From an uncultured Eubacteriales bacterium (GTDB lineage: Bacteria; Bacillota; Clostridia; Oscillospirales; Acutalibacteraceae), in NCBI GenBank assembly GCA_934454845.1, contig CAKSGV010000011.1, forward strand, positions 1 through 62,594: DNA of 62,594 bases. Direction: 5' to 3'. Positions 50,588 through 57,486 of the stretch are shown here, piece after piece. The notes under the pieces are model-generated. The model searched no databases. It was not told the DNA's origin and saw nothing but the letters and a program-made list of their open reading frames with translations. The translations under genes were made by a program, and so were the position numbers. Within the stretch, counting starts at the first letter, position 1. Every line of letters starts with the position of its first letter.

Positions 50588-52160
50588 AGATCTTCCGCAA
50601 AAGGTGGCAGATAATCTTGTAAAACAAAATGCAGAAATAATTGAGATAATCTGTAAAAGGCTTAAGAGTATTGGTGACTTAAGGCCTACGGAGGTTCATC
50701 AACTTACCAATTCACTTGCATTTGCGGGAGCAGACTTAAAGCTAATTCGCGGAATAATTGCTAAATACACAAAATTAAATAAACAGGAAATTAACAAAAT
50801 CTTTGACGAAGCGGCGCACGAAAATGACGCCTTTGCAGAGCAATATTACATATTTCGTGGGCTTGCTCCTAAAAGTACGTCAAATGACGAATATATCAAA
50901 AATTTAGTAAGAGCGATAAAAGAAACTACGCTTGAAAAATATGAAAACCTTTCCGATACTTATGCCTTTAAATTTGCCGGGAAAAAACCTTTAACCTTAA
51001 GACGCGTTTACACACAGGCAGTAGATAAAGCTATTTATCAAGTTCTTTCAGGTACGGTTGATTATAATACTGCAATTCGAAATACTGTTAAGGACTTAGC
51101 TGACAGCGGACTTAGAACAGTTGATTTTGAAAGCGGAGTTTCAAGGCGCATTGATTCCGCGGCAAGAATGAATATTCTCGACAGCGTTCGAGAACTTAGT
51201 CAAAAAATGCTTTTATATAACGGTGAAAACTATGGATCGGATGGTGTAGAGCTTTCTGCACACGCTCTTTCTGCACCTGATCACGTTTATGTTCAAGGCA
51301 GACAGTTTTCTAACGAAGAATTCAGTAAAATGCAGAATGGAGAAGACTGTAAGGATGTAAAAGGCAATGTTTATGCCGGTTTTGATAGGCCTATCGGACG
51401 ATGGAACTGCAAACATTTTGAATTTCCTATTGTAATTGGAGCCTCAGAACCGGCACACAGCGATTCAGAACTCGCGGCGCTTAAGAATAACAGTCTGAAA
51501 AAATACAGCTTTACGCAGGAAATGAGAAAGCGTGAGCGTAATATCCGAAAGCTTAAAGACAGAAGAATGGCTTTTTCAGCTGCGGGTAATGAGCTTGACG
51601 CAAAGCGAACTCAAAGAGATTTGAATGCTGCGCTTAAGGATTATACAAAATTTTGCCGAGACAACGGATTTGAGCCGAAATACAGCCGAATAAAGGTTGA
51701 GGGATATAAAAGGATATCTTCGGTTGACAATTCTGTGAAAAATGATGTGATTTTAAAAGAAAGCAAAGTTGCGATAGAACAGGATGTGCATTTTGTAGGG
51801 AACATAAATAGAAATATTTATAAATGTGTGACAGAAGACATTGTTACAGATAAAGTAATAATAACTGATGAAAGGATTCAGCACATAAAAGAACGTCATC
51901 CAAATGATTATGAAAATTATAGCAATTATATCCGTTTTGCAATTGAACAGCCCGATTATATCATTGAAGCTAATAAACCTAATAGTGCTTTTATATTAAA
52001 ATCTTTTAAAGAAAATAATCTTAATTTTCAAATAATTTTAAAACTTTCTACTTCTAAAGATGGAAATTTAAAAAATTCCATTATAACTTTTTTGAAAATT
52101 AGTGACAAAAAGAAAAACAAATATTTAAGAAACAAAAAAATTCTTTACAAATCGGAGTAA
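50556..52160 (+). CDS. MuF minor head protein with C-terminal toxin-like nuclease domain
   Basis: 534 aa. The first ~390 residues are a phage minor head protein: LRRVYTQAVDKAIYQVLSG, MNILDSVRELSQKML, HALSAPDHVYVQGRQFS, then GRWNCKHFEFPIVIG. The last ~120 (ITDERIQHIKERHPNDYENY, IRFAIEQPDYIIEANKPN, FQIILKLSTSKDG, NSIITFLKISDKK) form a compact RNase/endonuclease-like domain of the PBECR/BrnT-like kind found at the ends of MuF proteins. Such fusions are thought to be toxins carried in the phage head and injected with DNA. No immunity gene is evident directly downstream. Confidence 0.82.
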   Translation: MNNLLSEKWIEDLPQKVADNLVKQNAEIIEIICKRLKSIGDLRPTEVHQLTNSLAFAGADLKLIRGIIAKYTKLNKQEINKIFDEAAHENDAFAEQYYIFRGLAPKSTSNDEYIKNLVRAIKETTLEKYENLSDTYAFKFAGKKPLTLRRVYTQAVDKAIYQVLSGTVDYNTAIRNTVKDLADSGLRTVDFESGVSRRIDSAARMNILDSVRELSQKMLLYNGENYGSDGVELSAHALSAPDHVYVQGRQFSNEEFSKMQNGEDCKDVKGNVYAGFDRPIGRWNCKHFEFPIVIGASEPAHSDSELAALKNNSLKKYSFTQEMRKRERNIRKLKDRRMAFSAAGNELDAKRTQRDLNAALKDYTKFCRDNGFEPKYSRIKVEGYKRISSVDNSVKNDVILKESKVAIEQDVHFVGNINRNIYKCVTEDIVTDKVIITDERIQHIKERHPNDYENYSNYIRFAIEQPDYIIEANKPNSAFILKSFKENNLNFQIILKLSTSKDGNLKNSIITFLKISDKKKNKYLRNKKILYKSE

Positions 52161-52189
52161 AACTGATATAATTAACATAGAATAGAAAT

Positions 52190-52284
52190 GTGCTTGAGGT
52201 GGTAAATTTCGTGTCGACCACGCGCCGATGGCATGACAGGGGAAACCCGAGTAGATGTAGGGGAATGGCACGCCTACCAAGCAC
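52190..52284 (+). ncRNA. Candidate structured RNA between MuF and scaffold genes
   Basis: Outer stem GTGCTTG/CAAGCAC (52190-52196, 52278-52284) encloses GTGGT/ACCAC (52199-52203, 52217-52221), a GGG-GAAA-CCC GNRA-type hairpin (about 52240-52248) and GTAGG/CCTAC (52257-52261, 52273-52277), forming a multibranch fold. G+C is higher than around it. No matching Rfam family comes to mind. A terminator and a promoter-like repeat follow. An open plus frame crosses it and the terminator, so coding cannot be fully excluded. Confidence 0.5.
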
Positions 52285-52323
52285 TTATTCTTATTTTGAG
52301 GTTACTGAAATAGCAGCCTCGTT

Positions 52324-52356
52324 AAAAAGACTGTCTTTTAAAGGCAGTCTTTTTTT
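52324..52356 (+). terminator. Terminator after the MuF gene/RNA candidate
   Basis: Stem AAAAAGACTG/CAGTCTTTTT with inner CTTT/AAAG pairing, followed by T-rich sequence. Rightward, ends the packaging/portal transcript. Confidence 0.85.
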
Positions 52357-52388
52357 GCGCTAATTTTTGTATTTTTACATTTTTCTTT

Positions 52389-52422
52389 TCCGCTATTGAC
52401 TTTTATATATGCGTGTTATCAT
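52389..52422 (+). repeat. 34-bp promoter-like repeat, copy 1
   Basis: Identical to 56434-56467. Contains TTGACT (52396-52401) and TATCAT (52417-52422) 15 bp apart, or other spacings with slightly shifted boxes. Lies between a terminator and the scaffold/capsid genes, about 75 bp before the first start. Probably a phage late promoter. Confidence 0.75.
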
Positions 52423-52496
52423 AAATTTAGGGATAATACCCGTTATTTCCATTCCGCGGACAACGCGGATAATAAATTATGATTAGGAGATAAGAT

Positions 52497-53054
52497 ATGG
52501 AAAATATTCTTGAAATTTTGAAGTCGGCAAATGTTGAACTTACTGAGGATCAAAAAAAGACGGTAACAGAAGCCGTCAAGAAAAGCTATCGCGGAATTGA
52601 AGAATTTGAGGATAAGAAAAATCGTATTTTAGAGCTCAAAAAGCTTAACGATGATCTATCTGAAAAAATTAAAAATTTCGACGGTGATAAATCTAAGCTT
52701 GAAGATCTTCAGAAAAAATTAGCAGACTTCGAAGCGGCAGAGGTAAAACGTAAAGAAGAACAGCAAGCGGCCGAGCTGGAAAAAACAATACGTGAAAGAT
52801 TCGCTCCCCTTAAGGCTGATAATGAATTTTATAATTCATATGCCGAAAAAGAAACTTACGAGGAGTTTAAAAAAGCTGTTTCGGACAAAACAAACGCAGG
52901 AAGGTCTGACAGCGACATTTATGCTGCGATAATAAAAGACAAGGATGTTTACAAACCCAAAGAAAAATTTATTAATCCGCCCGTAGGCGGAGAAAGCAGC
53001 TCAAAAACTGATGAAATCGCAAAAGCGCGGTCGGTAATGGGGCTGAAAAACTAA
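52497..53054 (+). CDS. Capsid scaffolding protein
   Basis: 185 aa, highly charged and helical: ELTEDQKKTVTEAVKKSYRG, a coiled coil (KKLNDDLSEKIKNFDGDKSK, LEDLQKKLADFEAAE) and a C-terminal KARSVMGL tail. Typical of GP20/GPO-like scaffolds that precede the major capsid gene. AGGAGA precedes the ATG. No protease motif seen. Confidence 0.82.
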   Translation: MENILEILKSANVELTEDQKKTVTEAVKKSYRGIEEFEDKKNRILELKKLNDDLSEKIKNFDGDKSKLEDLQKKLADFEAAEVKRKEEQQAAELEKTIRERFAPLKADNEFYNSYAEKETYEEFKKAVSDKTNAGRSDSDIYAAIIKDKDVYKPKEKFINPPVGGESSSKTDEIAKARSVMGLKN

Positions 53055-53069
53055 AGAAAGGATATTATT

Positions 53070-53969
53070 ATGGCAAATTCAATTACTACTTTTAAAAAGT
53101 ATATCGATCAGATAGACGATGTTTATAAGGCTTCTGCCAAAACCGCTATTCTTGATGGCGATTTATCTCTTACACAGCAGGGATCCAATGCACACGAAAT
53201 CGTGATTCCGAAAATTACGATGGATGGACTTGGAGATTATTCACGAAACGGCGGTTATGTTGACGGTAACGTTTCCGTAACTAACGAGACCGTTGAATTT
53301 AATTATGACAGAGGTCGCGCGTTTACTGTTGACGCTATGGATAACGAAGAAACAGCTGGTGTCGCATTTGGTAAGCTTGCAAGTGAGTTTATCAGGACTA
53401 AAGTCGTTCCCGAGCTTGACGCTTTCCGTTTTGCAAAATATGCAGGTCTTACCGGCATTTCAAAAGTTTCTGCCGGCGCAACTCTTTCTACCGGCGCGGA
53501 TGTTGTTTCAGCTCTTCGCGCAGGTATTACCAAAATGGATGAAGATGAGGTCCCCGAGGAGGACAGACTGCTTTTTATCACTCCCACTCTTTATGGTCTT
53601 GTTCAGGATTTGGATACAACCAAGAGCAAGGAAGTACTTAACAGATTTTCAAGCATAACGCTCGTTCCTCAGAGCAGATTTTACACTGCGATTACTCTTT
53701 ATGACGGCAAAACAGATACAAGCGCGTCTGACGGCGGCGTAAATCAGAAAGTCGGCGGTTATGTTAAAGCAAGTGGCGGTAAAGATATTAACTTCTTTAT
53801 CATTCATAAGCCCGCAACCATTCAGTATACAAAACACACTGTGAATAAAGTTATAACACCTGAGGAAAATCAGACTGCTGACGCGTATAAGTTCCCCTAC
53901 AGAGCTTACGGTCTTGCAGACGGTTATGAGAATAAAGTCGCGGGTTTCTATCTGCACCATAAAGCTTAA
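53070..53969 (+). CDS. Major capsid protein
   Basis: 299 aa, HK97-fold type by position and pattern: GSNAHEIVIPKITMDGLGDY, GYVDGNVSVTNETVEFNYDR, GRAFTVDAMDNEETAG and LASEFIRTKVVPELDAFRF are hallmarks of Firmicutes siphovirus capsids. AAAGGA precedes the ATG; it follows the scaffold by 15 bp. Confidence 0.9.
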   Translation: MANSITTFKKYIDQIDDVYKASAKTAILDGDLSLTQQGSNAHEIVIPKITMDGLGDYSRNGGYVDGNVSVTNETVEFNYDRGRAFTVDAMDNEETAGVAFGKLASEFIRTKVVPELDAFRFAKYAGLTGISKVSAGATLSTGADVVSALRAGITKMDEDEVPEEDRLLFITPTLYGLVQDLDTTKSKEVLNRFSSITLVPQSRFYTAITLYDGKTDTSASDGGVNQKVGGYVKASGGKDINFFIIHKPATIQYTKHTVNKVITPEENQTADAYKFPYRAYGLADGYENKVAGFYLHHKA

Positions 53970-53980
53970 GGAGCAGGGTT

Positions 53981-54082
53981 ATGAAAACGATAGGTTTAAT
54001 ATTCCCGGAAGTTAAACAAACGGAAAAACCAATAAAAGAAAAGAAATCCGAAAACAAACAAACGGAAAAACCGAAATCATAA
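53981..54082 (+). CDS. 33-aa Lys-rich peptide
   Basis: GGAGCAGGG precedes an ATG with 33 codons: MKTIGLIFPEVKQTEKPIKE, a KQTEKP motif that occurs twice. Small open frames with a hydrophobic start and a KPK-rich end between capsid and connector genes are frequent in siphoviruses. Function unknown. Confidence 0.5.
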   Translation: MKTIGLIFPEVKQTEKPIKEKKSENKQTEKPKS

Positions 54083-54098
54083 AGAAAGGAGCGGTTAA

Positions 54099-54446
54099 AT
54101 GTATTTGAATTATTCTGATTACAAAAAATACGGCGGAAAACTTGAACAAAATGCATTCGACCGCTTCGAGTTCCAGGCTGAAAAATTAATCGATATTCAT
54201 ACTCAATCAAGGCTGTTGGGTACTCCGTCGACATCTGTACCTAACGAAGTAAAAAGATGTATGATGGAATTAATTGATTACGTTGCTAACAATTCTGTAA
54301 ACGGAGCTCTAAAAAGCATACAGTCCGAAAGTAATGACGGATATACAGTTTCATATTCATCGAATAAAAACGCTTCAGTAGAGATTTATGACATTATTTA
54401 CACATATCTTTCAGAAACTGATTTAATGTATATGGGGATAGATTGA
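54099..54446 (+). CDS. Head-tail connector protein
   Basis: 115 aa, helical (LEQNAFDRFEFQAEKLIDIH, EVKRCMMELIDYVANN) with a GYTVSYSS strand; fits gp6/gp15-type adaptor proteins that dock below the portal. AAAGGAG precedes the ATG. Confidence 0.75.
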   Translation: MYLNYSDYKKYGGKLEQNAFDRFEFQAEKLIDIHTQSRLLGTPSTSVPNEVKRCMMELIDYVANNSVNGALKSIQSESNDGYTVSYSSNKNASVEIYDIIYTYLSETDLMYMGID

Positions 54447-54820
54447 TGAATTATCCTAAATGGTGGAATAAAACACTCACGATTTATAATAAGTCGGTAG
54501 GAGAAGATGATGAAATTAAATATACAAGACAGGTGGTAACAAATTGCTTTTTAAAAAGCTCGCCTGCTTATTCAATTTCCGGAGATACAGGAAATATAAA
54601 GAATCAGACTACCGTTCGAATACCGAATTGTGATATTGTAATTAATATAGGCGATATAATTATTATCGGAGTTAAAGAAGATGAAATAGATGAATATACA
54701 ACCGGCAAAAGAGCTGCCGATATTTTAAAAAAATATAAATCCGCAGGAGCTTTTGCGGTTAGTTCTGTAACTTTAAACAATTACGGAGATCTTGCACATA
54801 TAAAGGCGGTTGGAAACTGA
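54446..54820 (+). CDS. Head closure/connector protein
   Basis: 124 aa from ATG 54446, directly at the preceding stop (TTG 54443 also in frame). Beta-rich (KTLTIYNKSVGEDDEIKYTR, TVRIPNCDIVINIGDIIIIG). Order after the connector suggests a gp16-like stopper. Family assignment rests on position. Confidence 0.7.
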   Translation: MNYPKWWNKTLTIYNKSVGEDDEIKYTRQVVTNCFLKSSPAYSISGDTGNIKNQTTVRIPNCDIVINIGDIIIIGVKEDEIDEYTTGKRAADILKKYKSAGAFAVSSVTLNNYGDLAHIKAVGN

Positions 54821-55284
54821 TGGATTTTATAACTCCTTTTGCCGAATATTTGCTCACTTGCGAATCGGTTAAAAACAATAAGTTGTTTCTTAATGCTGTA
54901 AACATCGAAGACGGGGCAAAACAGATCGTAACATCTGAAATCGACCGAAGCCAGGATAAAGAATACATCGACGGTTCGGTTTTACATAAGGTTATCTTTA
55001 CATTGTTTGATTTTAAGAACATTTCTTTTTCGGCAATTTTAAAGAAAATGCTTAAGAAAAATAAAAATATCGAAAGTATTCTTGAAGTTCAAACTCTTAT
55101 TGATTGGATTTCAGAGCAAAACAAAAAGCGGAATTTTCCTAACTTCGGAGATGATTATAAGGTTGAAAGGATAGAAACAACATACCTTACACCGTCAACA
55201 CCTTCGATTGAAAATTCGGACTTAGCTAAATTCAGCATACCGATAGTCTGCTATGTTATGGACTATACGGAGGCTATAAAATGA
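54820..55284 (+). CDS. Tail completion/terminator-like protein
   Basis: 154 aa; LTCESVKNNKLFLNAVNIED and QTLIDWISEQNKKRNFPNFG with an ETTYLTPSTPSIENSDLAKF strand. In related phages the gene at this place encodes the neck or tail terminator component. Overlaps both neighbours. Not otherwise recognised. Confidence 0.65.
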   Translation: MDFITPFAEYLLTCESVKNNKLFLNAVNIEDGAKQIVTSEIDRSQDKEYIDGSVLHKVIFTLFDFKNISFSAILKKMLKKNKNIESILEVQTLIDWISEQNKKRNFPNFGDDYKVERIETTYLTPSTPSIENSDLAKFSIPIVCYVMDYTEAIK

Positions 55285-55679
55285 GCAAGGTTACAATTTC
55301 TTTTTATCTTAAAAAAAATCTTCAAGAGTTCGTTACTCCGGAAGCCAAAAGGGCAGGACTTGTTTCTTGGTATAGACGAATGTTTAAATTTATACCTTTT
55401 GAAACCGGTCTGACTGCAAGCAATATTACAATTGAAGATGACGGTATTCATTTCAAAGCTCCTAACGCGAGATTTTTATATTACGGCAAACTTATGGTTT
55501 CGAAGATAACAGGTTCCCCACGGGCTAAAAAGGGCGAAACAAAGCGTAAGACTAATATAAATCTAAAATATTCTAAAGAGCAGCACCCTAATGCGTGTGC
55601 CTTTTGGGCCAAAGTTGCCGCGGATTTATACGGCGACGCAATTTCAAAAGAAATAAAAAAATATATTTTAAGGAAGTGA
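55281..55679 (+). CDS. Minor capsid/tail-joining protein
   Basis: 132 aa: ISFYLKKNLQEFVTPEAKRA, FIPFETGLTASNITIEDDGI, then HPNACAFWAKVAADLYGDAI. The MPxxxG-type and AxFWxxxA patterns recall minor capsid proteins of clostridial siphoviruses that join head and tail. Confidence 0.7.
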   Translation: MSKVTISFYLKKNLQEFVTPEAKRAGLVSWYRRMFKFIPFETGLTASNITIEDDGIHFKAPNARFLYYGKLMVSKITGSPRAKKGETKRKTNINLKYSKEQHPNACAFWAKVAADLYGDAISKEIKKYILRK

Positions 55680-55684
55680 TTTCA

Positions 55685-56278
55685 TTGACAGAAGCTCAGC
55701 TTAAAACCTTCAGAGATACTTTTAAGCTTACCTCGACGGACAATACAACTGATGTCGGTTCTGCAGATATAAAGCGCAAAATGCTGGCGGTTTATATTAA
55801 GAAGGGAGACGATACAAATGGGGATTTCGAATTGCTCGGTTATAAGCAGGAGAGCGCTTCTATTGCTTCAAATTATGATTCAAGCGAAATCAGCGATGTA
55901 AATGGGGTTCATTACCTCGATAACATTTCAAAGGCAGAAAAGCTCGAAATGTCAGAATACCATTTGAATCCTAAAGCTACTAAGTTTTTGGAAGAGGCTG
56001 TTAAACTTAAGATATTTGACCGCGAGGATCTTATGAACGATTACGAGATCCTTATCGTTCACGGATATTTAAGAGACGAAAGCGGCAAATGCTTGGCAAC
56101 CAAAGAAACAGGCTGTACCTTAACTTTGGATAATGCCGGCGGAAAGGGCGTAGTTACAAATGATGTAAATATAGCGCTTTCCGGTATTAAAACCTTTGGA
56201 ACTGTTCCGGAGATAGTCGCAAAGCCGACATTTACGGAATATACTCCTGCTGCTTCGCAGAAAGCAGTAACCAAATAA
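55685..56278 (+). CDS. Major tail protein
   Basis: 197 aa from TTG 55685 (AAGGAAGTGA about 8 nt upstream); the frame is open further back inside the preceding gene. Pattern: KRKMLAVYIKKGDDTNGDFE, YDSSEISDVNGVHYLDN, EMSEYHLNPKATKFLEEAVK, with a Thr/Ala-rich end (PTFTEYTPAASQKAVTK). Fits phage tail-tube proteins, just before two terminators. Confidence 0.82.
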   Translation: MTEAQLKTFRDTFKLTSTDNTTDVGSADIKRKMLAVYIKKGDDTNGDFELLGYKQESASIASNYDSSEISDVNGVHYLDNISKAEKLEMSEYHLNPKATKFLEEAVKLKIFDREDLMNDYEILIVHGYLRDESGKCLATKETGCTLTLDNAGGKGVVTNDVNIALSGIKTFGTVPEIVAKPTFTEYTPAASQKAVTK

Positions 56279-56283
56279 TTTTA

Positions 56284-56312
56284 AAACCGCCCTTATAAAA
56301 AGGGCGGTTTTT
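56284..56312 (+). terminator. Terminator after the major tail gene
   Basis: Stem AAACCGCCCTT/AAGGGCGGTTT, then TT. The region 56313-56400 holds no gene and is AT-rich. Confidence 0.75.
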
Positions 56313-56400
56313 ACAATAGTATTGAGAAATAAATTTTGAAAACAATAAAGTTTCAAACATAATAAAAAAATAGTCAAAACATTTTATTTTTATAAGTCTC

Positions 56401-56429
56401 AAGCACCTGCACCACGCAGGTGCTTTTTT
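56401..56429 (+). terminator. Second terminator before the tail assembly genes
   Basis: Perfect stem AAGCACCTGC/GCAGGTGCTT, loop ACCAC, then T-run. It lies 5 bp upstream of the 34-bp repeat. Confidence 0.85.
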
Positions 56430-56433
56430 GTTG

Positions 56434-56467
56434 TCCGCTATTGACTTTTATATATGCGTGTTATCAT
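56434..56467 (+). repeat. 34-bp promoter-like repeat, copy 2
   Basis: Identical to 52389-52422. Again directly after a terminator and before a start codon (34 bp), so most likely a promoter for tail chaperone, tape-measure and fibre genes. Confidence 0.75.
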
Positions 56468-56500
56468 TGAATTAGAATAAAAAACGAGAGGGAATTCATT

Positions 56501-56929
56501 ATGAAAATAGATTTTGGTATAGAAGCAGTTAAATGTCAGCTCGGCGATTCGGATAAATATATTTATTTTTATCCTACAGACGCAAATTTCCCCGAAAGGC
56601 TTGAAGAAGCCTATGATGAAATCGAAAAATACACTTCCGGCTTAAAAGAAGTAGAGGGGATTGAAGCTAAAATCAAGCAGAATAGGGAAGTTGACGAATT
56701 CGTTAAAGCTAAAATTGATTATGCTTTCGGTTATCCGGTATCAGAGACTGCCTTTGGATGTGTTTCCGCACTTTCTCTTGACGCTGACGGATTTTATCTT
56801 TTTGAGAAGTTTATCAATGCTATACTGCCGGTTATTGAGAAAGAATTCGGCAAGAGATTTGAAAAGCTCAATAAAAGAGTTAAATCATACACGGATAAAA
56901 AAGGTATGCACCCTGCACTTAGAAAATGA
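56501..56929 (+). CDS. Tail assembly chaperone (gpG-like)
   Basis: 142 aa: KYIYFYPTDANFPERLEEAY, an acidic helical middle, AFGYPVSETAFGCVSALSLD and a basic end (KSYTDKKGMHPALRK). Genes at this place before the tape measure make the two tail chaperones, often by frameshift; here the next gene overlaps by 4 bp (ATGA) and is separate. Confidence 0.78.
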   Translation: MKIDFGIEAVKCQLGDSDKYIYFYPTDANFPERLEEAYDEIEKYTSGLKEVEGIEAKIKQNREVDEFVKAKIDYAFGYPVSETAFGCVSALSLDADGFYLFEKFINAILPVIEKEFGKRFEKLNKRVKSYTDKKGMHPALRK

Positions 56930-57486
56930 TAACTGAATTACCTTACTCTCTAACTGTTAATGGCAAGCAATATGAGATTTATTGCGATTTCAGAGATGTT
57001 ATTAACGCGATAGTCTCATATTCTGATCCTGAACTCGGGGCGAGACAACGTGCGTATATTCTATTTCATAATCTTTATGTAAACGATGATGAAATACCCG
57101 ACGAAGATGTTCCCGAAGCGTTAGATAAAATCCGTTGGTTCGTGGACTGCGGCAGAGAATATGAAGAAACTCAATCCTCGCCGCGACTTATGGACTGGGA
57201 ACAGGATTACAATATAGTAGTTTCGGCGGTTAATAAAATTGCAAATGTTTTAGATGTCCGCGAGCTGCCGTTTTTGCATTGGTGGACCTTTAACGGTTAT
57301 CTGCAGGAACGCGGCGAATGTATGTTTTCTTCTATAGTGGAAATCAGAGATAAGCTTGCGAAAAATAAAAAGCTTGAGGATTGTGAAAGAGAATTTTTAA
57401 ACACGAACCGCAACACGGTTATTTTACAGGATAAATATTCTGAAGAGGAACAAAAACAAATAAATGAGTTATTCGGATTGGAGTGA
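56926..57486 (+). CDS. Bacteriophage Gp15 family protein (second tail chaperone)
   Basis: 186 aa: LPYSLTVNGKQYEIYCDFRD at the start, YVNDDEIPDEDVPEALDKIR, LMDWEQDYNIVVSAVNKI, LPFLHWWTFNGYLQERGEC, all Gp15-family features. It works with the upstream chaperone on the tape-measure protein. Overlaps both neighbours by 4 bp. Confidence 0.88.
   Translation: MITELPYSLTVNGKQYEIYCDFRDVINAIVSYSDPELGARQRAYILFHNLYVNDDEIPDEDVPEALDKIRWFVDCGREYEETQSSPRLMDWEQDYNIVVSAVNKIANVLDVRELPFLHWWTFNGYLQERGECMFSSIVEIRDKLAKNKKLEDCEREFLNTNRNTVILQDKYSEEEQKQINELFGLE

Noticed and set aside
52190..52284. HDV-like, hammerhead or twister ribozyme
   Set aside because: Core motifs of these ribozymes could not be found; loop lengths do not fit, so only a general structured-RNA label is kept.
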